64,000 nt of DNA from Caulobacter sp. (GCA_016125585.1 WGLL01000007.1:124001-188000); one strand, 5' to 3'. Positions 16,189 through 26,497 are shown, numbered from the stretch's first letter. Notes: generated from the sequence alone by a model not told the origin. Numbers and translations: made by a program.

Positions 16189-18969
16189 CTACTTCACCGG
16201 ATTGCCGTCGGCGTCGACGACGATGACCGGGCCGAAGCCGAGGCTCTGGAGGTCCTTTTCGATCTTGGCGCGATCGCCGACCACGACCCAGATCACATCC
16301 CCGGGCTTGATGATCTTCTTCGCCGCGGCGTTGATCGCCGGCACGTCGACGGCCCGCAGGCCGGAGGCGTAGCCGTCCCAGAAGTCGGCCGGGCGCTCGA
16401 GGGTGTAGAGGGTCGACAGCGAGCCGGCGACGGCGCCGCCGGTTTCCCACTGGCCGGGCAGAGACTGGATCATGTCGGTCTGGGCCTTGGCCAGTTCCTC
16501 GGCGGTGATCGGCGTGGCGCCGACCGCGTTGTCCAGCTCCTTCCTGAACTCGACCATCGACTCCTTTGTCTTGTCGGTCTGGACCCCGGCGTAGGCGACG
16601 AAGGCGCGCGGGCCGAGGGAGCCGACCATGAAGCTGCTGGCGCCGTAGGACCAGTGCTTGTCCTCCCGCAGGTTCATGTTGAGGCGGCTGACAAAGGCGC
16701 CGCCGAAGACGTTGTTCATCAGCTCGACGGCCCGCTCGTCGGTCTCGTCACGGGCCGGGGCCGGCATGGCCGCCAGGATGGTGGACTGCTGGGCGCCGGG
16801 CTTGTCGATCAGATAGATGGCCCTGGGCGCCGGCGTGGGCGGCGGCACGGTGGCGCGGGTCGCCGGGGTCGGCGAGGTCCAGCCGCCGAAGCGGGGCTCC
16901 ATCGCCGCGACCAGTTCGGGCATGGTGATGTCGCCGACGGCCACCAGCATGGCGCCGTTGGGATTGAGCTGGGCCTTGTGGAAGGCGATCAGGTCATCGC
17001 GGGTGACGCTGCTGATCGACTCCTCGGTGTCGATGGCCCCGTAGGGGTGGTCGGGGCCGTAAACCTTTTCACCGAAGACCCGGAAGGCGATACTCTGCGG
17101 CTGTTGCTTGGAGCGCTGCAGGCCGGCGATGGCCAGCTTCTTCTGCCGGTCCAGTTCGGCCTGCGGGAAGGTCGGACGCAGCACCACATCGGCCATCAGA
17201 TCCAGCGAGGGACCAAGCTTGGCCTTCAGGGCCGACAGGGAGACGGTCGAGAACAGGGTCCCGCCACTGGTGCGCAGATTGGCGCCCAGTTCCGATTGCT
17301 GGCGGCTGATGGTCAGGGCGTCGCGGTCGCCGGCGCCCTCGTCCATCATGCTCATCGCCAGGCTGGCGACGGTGTGGTCCTCGGGCGGCATGCCCGCCGA
17401 GCCGCCGGGGAAGATCATGTTCAGCTGAACCACAGGCACCGCGGTGCGGCGGACCAGCATCACCTTCATGCCATTCGACAGGGTGGCGGTCTCGTATTTG
17501 TCGAAGGCCGGGGCGGCGATCTGGCCGACCGGCGGGGCCGGCGCGCGCTTGCCCTCGGGCAGGGTGGTTTCCTTCGGGGCGAAGGGCGTCAGGTCAAGGG
17601 TGAAGTCGCCGTCCGACAGCCAGCGCACGCCCGCCGCCTTGACCTGGGCGGGGGTGGCCGCCTTCCAGCGGGCCAGGGTGGTCTGGTAGGCGTCGGGCGA
17701 GCCGCGGAACACCTGGCTCTCGGCCAGGATGTCGGACTTGCCGCCGAAGCCGCCGATGCGCTCGGCGCCGCGGACGAAGCCGGCCAGGCGGTCGACCTTG
17801 ATCTTGTCCAGTTCCTGCTGGGTCGGGCCCTCGGCCAGGAGTTTGGCCATCTCTTCCTCGACGACCTTCTCGATCTGGTCGAGGCCGACGCCGGGCTTGG
17901 CGGTGACCTGGATGTGGAAGGTGGAGCCGATCTCGCCCTCGGAGAGGAAGGCGGTGACGTTGGTGGCGATCTGCTCGTCATAGACCAGGCGCTTGTAGAG
18001 GCGGGCGGTCTTGTCGGAGGCCAGGACGTCGCTGAGCAGGCTGAGGAGGTCGGCGTCCTCGCTGCCCGCTTCCGGCGCGTTCCAGACGCGGTACCAGCGG
18101 GCCTGGGCGACGCGGTCCTGGACCTCGGCGCGCTGGCTGCCCGAGCGCTTGGCGACCCAGACCTTCTGGCGGGCCACCGGCGGACCCGAGGGGATGTCGC
18201 CGAAGTATTTCATGGCCTTGGCCTTGGCCTCCTCGACGGTGATGTCGCCGGCGAGAACCAGGGTGGCGTTGGAGGGGCCGTAGTAGGTCTTGAACCACTC
18301 CTTGACGTCTTCGACGCTGGCGTTGTCGAGGTCCTTCATCGAGCCGATGACGGTGTGGCCGTAGGGGTGGTCGCGGTCGTAGGTGCTTTCGGTGATGATG
18401 TCCCAGGCGATGGAGTAGGGCTGGTTCTGGCCCTGGCGCTTCTCGTTCTGGACGACGCCGCGCTGCTCATCGAGCTTGGCCTGGTCGATGGCCCCGGTCA
18501 GCCAGCCCATGCGGTCGCTCTCCAGCCACAGGACCTGGTCGAGGGCGGCGGTGGGGACGTTCTCGAAATAGTTGGTGCGGTCCTGGTTGGTGGTGCCGTT
18601 CATGTCGGTGGCGCCCAGCTTTTCCAGCGCCTTGAACCAGTCGGTGTTGAAGTTCTCCGAGCCGTTGAACATCAGGTGCTCGAACAGGTGGGCGAAGCCG
18701 GTCTTGCCGGGCGGCTCGTTCTTGGCGCCGACGTGGTACCAGATGTTGACCGCCACGATCGGCGCCTTGTGGTCCTCATGGACGATGACCGTCAGCCCGT
18801 TGGGCAGGGTGAACCTGGTATAGGGGATGTCGATGCTGGGCAGGGCCTGGTCGGCCGCGGCCGCCGGCCTGGCCTTCGGCGCGGCCAGGGCCGCGGCCGG
18901 CGCCATCATCGGCGCGGCGAGAATGGCGCAGACGGCGGTCGCCGCGACAAGGCGTTTGGCGAGATGCAT
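16189..18969 (-). CDS. M16 family zinc peptidase (two-domain, insulinase-like), secreted
   Basis: 926 residues with an N-terminal signal region (MHLAKRLVAATAVCAILAAP onward). The first M16 domain holds the inverted zinc motif HLFEH at residues 94-98, and the fitting Glu lies downstream in EQRGVVQNEKR. The second half (from about residue 480) is a second, inactive-type M16 repeat with GGSAGMPPEDHTVASL in place of HxxEH, as in many periplasmic pitrilysin-like proteins. It degrades short peptides in the periplasm. A RAYT hairpin copy lies about 110 bases upstream of the start. Confidence 0.94.
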   Translation of the reverse strand: MHLAKRLVAATAVCAILAAPMMAPAAALAAPKARPAAAADQALPSIDIPYTRFTLPNGLTVIVHEDHKAPIVAVNIWYHVGAKNEPPGKTGFAHLFEHLMFNGSENFNTDWFKALEKLGATDMNGTTNQDRTNYFENVPTAALDQVLWLESDRMGWLTGAIDQAKLDEQRGVVQNEKRQGQNQPYSIAWDIITESTYDRDHPYGHTVIGSMKDLDNASVEDVKEWFKTYYGPSNATLVLAGDITVEEAKAKAMKYFGDIPSGPPVARQKVWVAKRSGSQRAEVQDRVAQARWYRVWNAPEAGSEDADLLSLLSDVLASDKTARLYKRLVYDEQIATNVTAFLSEGEIGSTFHIQVTAKPGVGLDQIEKVVEEEMAKLLAEGPTQQELDKIKVDRLAGFVRGAERIGGFGGKSDILAESQVFRGSPDAYQTTLARWKAATPAQVKAAGVRWLSDGDFTLDLTPFAPKETTLPEGKRAPAPPVGQIAAPAFDKYETATLSNGMKVMLVRRTAVPVVQLNMIFPGGSAGMPPEDHTVASLAMSMMDEGAGDRDALTISRQQSELGANLRTSGGTLFSTVSLSALKAKLGPSLDLMADVVLRPTFPQAELDRQKKLAIAGLQRSKQQPQSIAFRVFGEKVYGPDHPYGAIDTEESISSVTRDDLIAFHKAQLNPNGAMLVAVGDITMPELVAAMEPRFGGWTSPTPATRATVPPPTPAPRAIYLIDKPGAQQSTILAAMPAPARDETDERAVELMNNVFGGAFVSRLNMNLREDKHWSYGASSFMVGSLGPRAFVAYAGVQTDKTKESMVEFRKELDNAVGATPITAEELAKAQTDMIQSLPGQWETGGAVAGSLSTLYTLERPADFWDGYASGLRAVDVPAINAAAKKIIKPGDVIWVVVGDRAKIEKDLQSLGFGPVIVVDADGNPVK

Positions 18970-19080
18970 GAAAGTCCCCCGGGCAAGAGCAGGCGGGGAC
19001 GCCCCCGCGGATGCCGCAACCTAGGGGGAATGGCGGCGCAGTTGCATTACGGTTTTGTCATGCTGCGGGGGGCGGTGGGG

Positions 19081-19166
19081 GCTAATTCGGTGACAGTCAC
19101 TTTTTTCCACAGCGCGGTGGTGGCGACATCGGCGGGCCTGAAAAAAGTGACTGTCACCGAAATAGC
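19081..19166. repeat. RAYT-associated long hairpin, copy 2
   Basis: 27-base arms at 19081-19107 and 19140-19166 with one mismatch, loop of 32 bases. The arms are nearly identical to copy 1 while the loop differs. It stands between the start of the M16 gene and the stop of bioB, both on the minus strand, so it could end bioB transcription. Confidence 0.9.
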
Positions 19167-19174
19167 TACTTGGA

Positions 19175-20170
19175 TCAGGCCGTCATCGTCATTGGCCGCA
19201 TGCCGAGGTCGGCCAGCATCAGGCTGTCTTCGTCCATGCCGGGCAGGGGCGTGGTCAGCAGCTTGCCGCCGACGAAGATGGAGTTGGCGCCGGCCAGGAA
19301 GCAGAGGGCCTGAAGTTCCTTGCTCATGCCTTCTCGGCCGGCCGAGAGGCGGACCATGGATTTGGGGCAGACGAGGCGGGAGACGGCGATGGTGCGGACA
19401 AACTCGATGCCGTCCAGTTCGCCTTCAGCCTTGATCCTGTCGCCCAGCGGGGTGCCGCCGACGGGGACCAGGGCGTTGACCGGCAGGCTGTCGGGGTGGG
19501 CCGGCAGGGTGGCCAGCTGGTGCAGCAGGCCGGCGCGGTCGGACCGGGTCTCGCCCATGCCGACGATGCCGCCGCAGCAGGTCGACATGCCGGCGTCGCG
19601 GACGTGGGCCAGCGTGTCCAGCCGGTCCTGATAGGTGCGGGTGGTGACGACCTCGCCGTAATACTCGGGCGAGGTGTCGAGGTTGTGGTTGTAGTAGTCG
19701 AGGCCGGCCTCTTTCAGGGCCACGGCCTGGTCGGCGGTGAGCATGCCGAGGGTGGCGCAGGTCTCGAGACCCAGGGCCTTCACCCCGCCGATCATCTCGG
19801 CGACCCTGGGCAGGTCGCGGTCCTTGAGGTCGCGCCAGGCCGCGCCCATGCAGAAGCGCTGGGCGCCGCCGGCCTGGGCGGCTTTCGCCGCGGCGATCAC
19901 CGTCTCGGGATCCATCAGCTTGCTGGCCTGCAGGCCGGTCTTGAAGCTGGCCGACTGGCTGCAGTAGCCGCAGTTCTCGGCGCAGCCGCCGGTCTTCACC
20001 GACAGCAGCTGGGACAGCTGCAATTCGCTGGGGTCGAACCAGCGGCGGTGCACCTGGGCCGCCTGGAAGACCAGTTCCATGAAGGGCAGCTCGAACAGCG
20101 CCTCGATCTCGGACTTTTCCCAGTCGTGGCGGGGCTGGGCGGGATCGGCGAACTGGACGGGGGCGTTCAT
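19175..20170 (-). CDS. bioB: Biotin synthase
   Basis: 331 residues. The radical SAM motif CAENCGYC (CxxxCxxC) and downstream [32 protein letters not shown] and [13 protein letters not shown] blocks are all characteristic. The enzyme inserts sulfur into dethiobiotin using S-adenosylmethionine and [4Fe-4S]/[2Fe-2S] clusters. No other biotin gene lies nearby. A BioR-type operator (TTATMKATAA) was looked for upstream and not found. Confidence 0.97.
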   Translation of the reverse strand: MNAPVQFADPAQPRHDWEKSEIEALFELPFMELVFQAAQVHRRWFDPSELQLSQLLSVKTGGCAENCGYCSQSASFKTGLQASKLMDPETVIAAAKAAQAGGAQRFCMGAAWRDLKDRDLPRVAEMIGGVKALGLETCATLGMLTADQAVALKEAGLDYYNHNLDTSPEYYGEVVTTRTYQDRLDTLAHVRDAGMSTCCGGIVGMGETRSDRAGLLHQLATLPAHPDSLPVNALVPVGGTPLGDRIKAEGELDGIEFVRTIAVSRLVCPKSMVRLSAGREGMSKELQALCFLAGANSIFVGGKLLTTPLPGMDEDSLMLADLGMRPMTMTA

Positions 20171-20256
20171 GGATAACCTCGGTCTGGGGGCAGGCGGGGG
20201 CGTTGTAGAGTCTGGGGGCGGAGAGGGGAACCCTCACGCACCGACACCCCACCCCT

Positions 20257-20376
20257 CCGATCATCCCGACGAAAGTCGGGACCCAGTGTCCACCGGTGGA
20301 ACGGGTTCAGGTCTGATCAGCGCCAGCCTGTCTTCTGGTTTGCCAGCTGGGCCCCGACTTTCGTCGGGATGATCGG
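20257..20376. repeat. Perfect 24-base inverted-repeat element
   Basis: Arms CCGATCATCCCGACGAAAGT... (20257-20280) and their exact reverse complement (20353-20376) enclose 72 bases. Each arm can also fold on itself (CCCGAC-GAAA-GTCGGG). It fills the gap between bioB and the amidohydrolase stop. Confidence 0.8.
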
Positions 20377-20390
20377 AATTTAGGGGAGGG

Positions 20391-21710
20391 TCAGCCCTTG
20401 TAGATTTTCCCGCCCTTCATGACAAAGCCCACGCTCTTCAGAACCCGCACGTCGGTCAACGGGTCACCCGACACGGCGATGATGTCGGCCTGCTTGCCCG
20501 GTTCCAGGCTGCCGACGATGTCGGACAGGCCCAGCAGGTCGGCGGCGTTGACGGTGGCGGCCTGGATGGCGGCCATCGGGGTCATGCCGTACTGGACCAT
20601 CAGCTCGAACTCATCGGCGTTGCGGCCGTGCTTGGAGACCCCGGCGTCGGTGCCGAAGGCGATCTTCACGCCGCGGGGATAGCAGGCCTTGAGGCTCTTG
20701 CCGGTGATGCCGATGCGCCATTCGATCTTGGCCCGCACCGCCGGGGTGTAGGCGTCCGGATTGTTGGCCAGCCGCTCCTTGTAGCCGTTCACCGTCGACA
20801 GGGTCGGCACGTAGTAGGCGCCCGTCTTGAGGAACAGTTTGATGGCGTCCTCGTCCATCAGGGTGCCGTGCTCGATGCTGTCGGCGCCGTAGGTCAGGGC
20901 CAGCTTGATGCCGTCGGCGCCGTGGGCGTGGACGGCGACCTTCTTGCCGTAGAGGTGGGCGGTGTCGATCAGGGCCTTGGCCTCGTCGTCGAACATCTGC
21001 TGGCCGACGCCGGCGCCGAGCACGCTGTTGACCCCGCCGGTGGTGGCGATCTTGATCACGTCGACGCCCCGGCTGACCTGCATCCGCACCGCGCGGCGGC
21101 AGCTTTCGGGGCCGTCGCAGACATTGTCGATGTCGATGGCCTCGCGGAACTGGTCATTGAGGCCGAGCCGGCCGTCCATGTGGCCGGAGCTGGTGGAGAT
21201 GGCGCTGCCGGCGTCGATGATGCGGGGGCCGTCGACCCAGCCTTTGGCGATGGCGTCGCGCAGGGCCAGGGTCACGCCGTCGCCGCTGCCCAGGTTGCGG
21301 ACGGTGGTGAAGCCGGCCAGCAGGGTCTTGCGGGCGTTGACCTGGGCTTCATAGGCGTGGGTGGGGATCGACTCGGTGATGCCGGCGACCAGGCCGTCGA
21401 CGCCGGCGCGGTCGCTGTCGAGGTGGACGTGGCTGTCGATCATGCCGGGCATGACGAAGCGGTCCCTGAAGTCGAGAACGGTGGCGCCGGGATAGGCCGC
21501 GGCGTCGACATAGCCGTCCCTGACCGCCTCGATGGTCTCGCCCCGGATGACCAGGGTGGCGGCCTTGCGCGGGGCCTGTCCGGGGCGGTCGAGCAGGGTT
21601 CCGGCGTAGATCAGGGTCACCGGCCCCTTCGGCTCCACCCGCGCGGCGGCCGATCCGGCCAGCAGGGCGACAGCCGCGAAGGCGGCCAGAAATTTCATTT
21701 GCCCGAACAT
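20391..21710 (-). CDS. Secreted metal-dependent amidohydrolase
   Basis: 439 residues with a signal peptide (MKFLAAFAAVALLAGSAAA after MFGQ). The amidohydrolase-superfamily metal motifs are present in order: MIDSHVHLD, VIKIATTGG (a Lys position), VAVHAHGADG, DSIEHGT and IAFGTDAGV. This resembles the Xaa-Pro/imidazolonepropionase-like group that hydrolyses dipeptides or lactones. The ATG at 21710 has GGGGAG eight bases upstream; a start at 21698 would begin directly with MKF. Divergent from ahcY. Confidence 0.9.
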   Translation of the reverse strand: MFGQMKFLAAFAAVALLAGSAAARVEPKGPVTLIYAGTLLDRPGQAPRKAATLVIRGETIEAVRDGYVDAAAYPGATVLDFRDRFVMPGMIDSHVHLDSDRAGVDGLVAGITESIPTHAYEAQVNARKTLLAGFTTVRNLGSGDGVTLALRDAIAKGWVDGPRIIDAGSAISTSSGHMDGRLGLNDQFREAIDIDNVCDGPESCRRAVRMQVSRGVDVIKIATTGGVNSVLGAGVGQQMFDDEAKALIDTAHLYGKKVAVHAHGADGIKLALTYGADSIEHGTLMDEDAIKLFLKTGAYYVPTLSTVNGYKERLANNPDAYTPAVRAKIEWRIGITGKSLKACYPRGVKIAFGTDAGVSKHGRNADEFELMVQYGMTPMAAIQAATVNAADLLGLSDIVGSLEPGKQADIIAVSGDPLTDVRVLKSVGFVMKGGKIYKG

Positions 21711-21785
21711 GACATGCGCTCCCCGAGGTCTCGCGGACCAGCCTAGCGACTCGTCGGCGGCGCGCCAGCAAATCCGGATCGGAGA

Positions 21786-21807
21786 GATATAAGGATATCT
21801 TTATATC
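21786..21807. promoter_or_regulatory. 22-base palindrome upstream of ahcY, candidate SahR-type operator
   Basis: GATATAAGGATATCTTTATATC reads the same on both strands except at one base pair. It lies 68 bases before the ahcY start in an otherwise GC-rich gap. SahR, an ArsR-family regulator responding to S-adenosylhomocysteine, is known to control ahcY and methionine-cycle genes in proteobacteria; assigning this palindrome to it is inference. Confidence 0.6.
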
Positions 21808-21875
21808 CAGGTTGCCCCAACGGCCCCCGGAGGCTATAGACGCGGCCAATCATCTTTCGCCGCAAGGAGCATCCC

Positions 21876-23267
<1,392 letters not shown>

Positions 23268-23289
23268 GGTTCACCTCATCGGTGACCGG

Positions 23290-23322
23290 AAAGGGCGGGG
23301 GCGCAGGCTCCCGCCCTTTTCG
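23290..23322 (+). terminator. Rho-independent terminator of ahcY
   Basis: A ten-base stem AAAGGGCGGG / CCCGCCCTTT (23290-23299 and 23310-23319) followed by TTTCG, 22 bases after the ahcY stop. Confidence 0.85.
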
Positions 23323-23337
23323 TTGCGCTGCGTGGGG

Positions 23338-23478
23338 GCTATTTCGGTGACAGTCACTTTTTTCTCCAACAGTGCTGTCGGCCCCAGTCGCGAGGCGGAA
23401 AAAAGTGACTGTCACCGAAATCACCGAAATAGCTTTCGGAGACGGTTGCACCTCGGCGCGATCCGGAAAAAGGTGACC
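23338..23478. repeat. RAYT-associated hairpin, copy 3, plus degenerate single arm
   Basis: Left arm 23338-23364 and right arm 23398-23433 around a 33-base loop. The right arm is longer because TCACCGAAA is duplicated in tandem. About 30 bases further on, GGAAAAAGGTGACC (23465-23478) looks like a decayed extra arm. The spacer resembles that of the downstream module at 24270-24302 (CGGTTGC...GGCGCGATC in both). The unit ends 29 bases before the transposase start. Confidence 0.85.
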
Positions 23479-23507
23479 TACCAAACCGCTGGCTGATCGG
23501 AGGAGAG

Positions 23508-24167
23508 ATGGCCAGGCTTGCGCGCGTCGTCATCCCGGGCCTGCCGCACCACGTCACCCAGAGGGGGAACCGCGCCCAGCGCGTGTTCCACGAGGACGGC
23601 GACTGGCGATATTACCTGAAGCTCGTCTCCGAGGCGGCGAAGGCCTCCGGGACCGAGATCTGGGCCTATTGCCTGATGCCCAATCACGTTCACTTTGTCG
23701 CCGCGCCTTCGACCGAGGACGGGCTTCGCCAGACCTTCGCCACGCCGCACAAGCGCTATACCGCGATGATCAACCGGCGGAACGGCTGGACCGGTCACCT
23801 GTGGCAGGGGCGGTTCAACTCCTCGGTGATGGATGAGGCGCATCTGATGGCGGCGGTGCGTTATGTGTCGCTCAACCCGGTCCGGGCGGGCCTGGTCGCC
23901 CGGGCGGAAGACTGGGTCTGGTCGAGCGCCAGGGCGCATCTGGCCGGTCGCGACGACGGCGTGGTGACGGTGGCGCCGATGCTCAGCCGGTTCGCGGACT
24001 TCGCCGGCTATCTGTCGACGGAGACCGATCCCCGGGCGGTCGAGGCCCTGCGTCGCGCCTATTCGACGGGCCGGCCGGTGGGAGCCGCCGACTGGGTCAG
24101 GGCGCTGGAGGGCGACACGGGCAGAAGGTTGAGCGTTGCCGCTCGGGGGCGGAAGCCGTTGATGTAG
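23508..24167 (+). CDS. REP-associated tyrosine transposase (RAYT)
   Basis: 219 residues. The N-terminal block PGLPHHVTQRGNRAQRVFHE, the HUH motif in YCLMPNHVHFVAAP, HLWQGRFNSSVMDE and VRYVSLNPVRAGLV are hallmarks of the Y1 transposase family found with REP sequences. The likely nucleophile is the Tyr in KRYTAMINRR. GGAGGAG precedes the ATG. The gene looks intact, and it is flanked on both sides by the hairpins that it probably recognises. RAYT proteins nick single-stranded REP DNA; this one's exact activity is inferred. Confidence 0.9.
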   Translation: MARLARVVIPGLPHHVTQRGNRAQRVFHEDGDWRYYLKLVSEAAKASGTEIWAYCLMPNHVHFVAAPSTEDGLRQTFATPHKRYTAMINRRNGWTGHLWQGRFNSSVMDEAHLMAAVRYVSLNPVRAGLVARAEDWVWSSARAHLAGRDDGVVTVAPMLSRFADFAGYLSTETDPRAVEALRRAYSTGRPVGAADWVRALEGDTGRRLSVAARGRKPLM

Positions 24168-24181
24168 TGGGGGGCGTGGGG

Positions 24182-24329
24182 GCTATTTCGGTGACAGTCA
24201 CTTTTTTCTCCAGCCGGATTGTCTGCCGCGAGCTGCGGGGCTGAAAAAAGTGACTGTCACCGAGTTAGCTTTTCACAGAGGCGGTTGCCGCGAGGCGCGA
24301 TCGAGAAAAGTGACTGTCACCGAATTAGC
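24182..24329. repeat. RAYT-associated hairpin, copy 4, plus extra single arm
   Basis: Arms 24182-24208 and 24243-24269 enclose a 34-base loop. After a 33-base spacer another arm in the right-hand orientation follows (24303-24329), with one difference from the consensus. The unit directly follows the RAYT gene and ends 56 bases before pdxY. Confidence 0.88.
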
Positions 24330-24385
24330 GGGCCGTCGCTTTTGGCCATAGCCACGATCTCCGGCCTCCGCTAATTCCTTGCGCC

Positions 24386-25234
24386 ATGCCCATGGCGCTC
24401 CTTCTTTCCAGTCACGTGGCCGGCAGCCGGGTGGGCGGGTCCGCCCAGGCGCTGGCGCTGGCCCAGTTCAAGATCGACCCGGTGCATGTGCCGACGGTCC
24501 TCTATGGCCGCCATCCCGGATGGGGCGCGCCGGGCGGAGCGCAGGTGCCGATCGAGGCCTTCGAGGGCATGCTCGACGGCATCGAGGCCAACGGGCTGTT
24601 CGGCATGACCGATCTGGTCATCACCGGCTATTTCGCCTCGGTCGAGCAGGTTCGCGCCGCCGGGCGGGCGATCGACGCGGTGCGGGCAGCCCCGCGCGAG
24701 GGCGCCTTTTCCCGCAAGCCCTATGTCGTCGTCGATCCGGTGATGGGCGACGCGGGCAAGGGTCTGTACGTCAGCGCCGAGATCGCCCAGGCGATCCAGG
24801 ACGACCTGATCCCCCGCGCCGACCTGATCACCCCCAACGCCTGGGAGATGCAGCGGCTGAGCGGCGCCGACGCGCGCGACCCGGCCTCGGCAATGCGCGC
24901 GGCGCGGCTGCTGGGCAAACCGGCGCTGGTGTCATCGGTGCAGCGCGGCGGCGAGATCGGCGTGGTCTACGCCGACCGCCGCGAGGCCTGGCTGGCGGCG
25001 CATCAGAAGGCGGACAATGTGCCCAGCGGCACCGGCGACCTGCTGGCCGCGCTGTTCGCCGCGGCGATGATCGAGGGGCAGACGGCTTCCTACGGCCTGG
25101 CCCGGGCGGTCGGCGGCCTGGCCGAAACCGTGGCGGCGGCCGGCATCTGGCAGTCGCCGGAGCTGCCGGTGGTCGCGGTCGGACCCAAGATCAAGAACGC
25201 CAGTCCCACCGTCCGCATGGAGCGTCTGGCGTGA
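24386..25234 (+). CDS. pdxY: Pyridoxal kinase (PdxY/PdxK type)
   Basis: 282 residues of the ribokinase-like PfkB fold. SSHVAGSRVGGSAQALALAQ at the N-terminus, VVDPVMGDAGKGLYV, the ATP-site PNAWEM segment and the GTGDLLAALFAAAM anion-hole motif with the catalytic Asp match pyridoxal kinases. It phosphorylates pyridoxal or pyridoxamine in the salvage route to PLP. Methionine codons at 24386 and 24392 are alternative starts. Its stop overlaps the next gene in GTGA. Confidence 0.9.
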   Translation: MPMALLLSSHVAGSRVGGSAQALALAQFKIDPVHVPTVLYGRHPGWGAPGGAQVPIEAFEGMLDGIEANGLFGMTDLVITGYFASVEQVRAAGRAIDAVRAAPREGAFSRKPYVVVDPVMGDAGKGLYVSAEIAQAIQDDLIPRADLITPNAWEMQRLSGADARDPASAMRAARLLGKPALVSSVQRGGEIGVVYADRREAWLAAHQKADNVPSGTGDLLAALFAAAMIEGQTASYGLARAVGGLAETVAAAGIWQSPELPVVAVGPKIKNASPTVRMERLA

Positions 25235-26355
25235 GCAGCGAGATTCACGGTCACTGTGACCCCGCCTTCGCCCCGGTGCGCGAAGCCTTCGAGGCCAATT
25301 TCGCCGCTGATCAGGAGCTGGGCGCGCGGTTTTCCCTGGTGCGGAACGGCGAACTGGTCGTCGATCTGTGGGCCGGGTTCGCCGACAAGGCGCGCAGCGT
25401 CGCCTTCGACGACCGCACCCTGACCATGGTCTATTCGACCACCAAGGCGGTGGCGGCGACGATGATCGCCCGGCTGGTCGAACAGGGAAAACTGGCCTTC
25501 GACCAGCCTGTCGCCGAGGTCTGGCCCGAGTTCGGCCAGGCCGGCAAGCAGGCGGTCACGGTGGCCCAGGTCCTGTCGCACCAGGCGGGGATTCCCGGCT
25601 TTGTCGACCAGATCGACCCGGCCCTGTGGTTCGATATCCCGGCCATGTGCGGCATGCTGGCCGCCAAGGCGCCGATGTGGCCGCCGGGCAGCGCCAGCGG
25701 CTATCACGCCCTGACCGTCGGCTATCTGACCGGGGAAATCTTCCGCCGGGTCGATGGCCGCAGCCTGGGGACGGCGCTGAAGGCCGACATCTGCGATCCC
25801 GCCGGTCTCGATCTGTGGATCGGCCTGCCGGAGAGCGAGCACGGCCGGGTTGTCGAGTTCAAGCCGCCGACGGCCCTGCCGCGGTTCGGCGAGGTCACCG
25901 ATCCCAAGCGCGCCGCCTTCCTGACGCCCTGGGCGGCGCCGAACGGACGCGGCGCCGAATGGCGCAAGCTGGAAGTCCCCTCGGCCAACGGCCACGCCAC
26001 CGCCAAGGCCCTGGCCCGGTTCATGGGCGCCCTGGCCGGGGACGGCTTCATCGGTGATGTGAAGGTTCTGTCGCCCGCCGTCCGCGATCAGGCCCGGGCC
26101 GAGCAAATCCGGGGCGAGGACCTGGTGCTGCCGTTCGAGCTGAGCTGGGGCGCCGGGTTCATGCGCAACCCGCCGAACTTCTTCTTCGGGCCAGGCGAGC
26201 AGACCTTCGGCCACAGCGGCTGGGGCGGCAGCTGCGCCTTCGCCGACCCGGAGGCGGGTCTGGCGGGCAGCTATGTGATGAACCGCCAGGACGTCCACCT
26301 GATCGGCGATCCGCGCTCGCGCCGGCTGATCGAGGCGGCCTACGCCAGTCTCTGA
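25231..26355 (+). CDS. Class C beta-lactamase-fold serine hydrolase (esterase/EstB-like)
   Basis: 374 residues from a GTG that overlaps the pdxY stop by four bases. The catalytic SxxK motif is seen as STTK in MVYSTTKAVAATMI; a YxN-like position lies in the GYHALTVGYLTGEI segment, and FGHSGWGGS near the C-terminus matches the HxG/KTG-type third motif. No signal peptide is visible, pointing to a cytoplasmic esterase or peptidase rather than a resistance enzyme. Co-transcription with pdxY looks certain from the overlap. Confidence 0.88.
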   Translation: MSSEIHGHCDPAFAPVREAFEANFAADQELGARFSLVRNGELVVDLWAGFADKARSVAFDDRTLTMVYSTTKAVAATMIARLVEQGKLAFDQPVAEVWPEFGQAGKQAVTVAQVLSHQAGIPGFVDQIDPALWFDIPAMCGMLAAKAPMWPPGSASGYHALTVGYLTGEIFRRVDGRSLGTALKADICDPAGLDLWIGLPESEHGRVVEFKPPTALPRFGEVTDPKRAAFLTPWAAPNGRGAEWRKLEVPSANGHATAKALARFMGALAGDGFIGDVKVLSPAVRDQARAEQIRGEDLVLPFELSWGAGFMRNPPNFFFGPGEQTFGHSGWGGSCAFADPEAGLAGSYVMNRQDVHLIGDPRSRRLIEAAYASL

Positions 26356-26392
26356 TCAGAGCTGTCTTCCTTCGAGAATGTCCGCCGGATAC

Positions 26393-26497
26393 CCGCCTCC
26401 CCGGCGAAGGCCGGGGCCCAGACTCAGCCGTCGATTTGGGAGATAGACGCGAGAGTCTCGCGCATATGCTGGGTCCCGGCCTTCGCCGGGAAGGCGG
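26393..26497. repeat. Inverted-repeat element between convergent hydrolase genes
   Basis: Arms CCGCCTCCCCGGCGAAGGCC... (26393-26416) and CCCGGCCTTCGCCGGGAAGGCGG (26475-26497) pair with few differences, enclosing about 58 bases with GGGCCCAGACTC and GCTGGGTCCC parts. Non-coding; it may also end both transcripts. Confidence 0.75.

Larger units (their letters stand above)
23338..24329 (+). mobile_element. REP/RAYT unit: tyrosine transposase flanked by its repeats
   Basis: A RAYT gene is bracketed by two similarly built modules, each a long GTGACAGTCAC hairpin, a related spacer and a single extra arm. This is the layout described for REP-associated tyrosine transposases, single-copy domesticated IS200/IS605 relatives that disperse REP sequences. 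Two more hairpins lie 4 and 7 kb to the left (19081 and 15997). No direct target duplication is expected for this class and none was seen. Confidence 0.8.

Noticed and set aside
16063..19434. Very long open frame (1123 codons) on the plus strand
   Set aside because: It runs antisense through the M16 peptidase, is Gly/Ala/Arg/Val-rich without a domain, and also crosses a repeat; it is a GC-rich shadow frame.
20171..20256. BioR operator ahead of bioB
   Set aside because: No TTATMKATAA-type site is visible.
24379..25230. Upstream extension of the serine hydrolase frame through pdxY
   Set aside because: The pdxY frame has kinase motifs over this stretch; the hydrolase starts at the GTG overlapping its stop.
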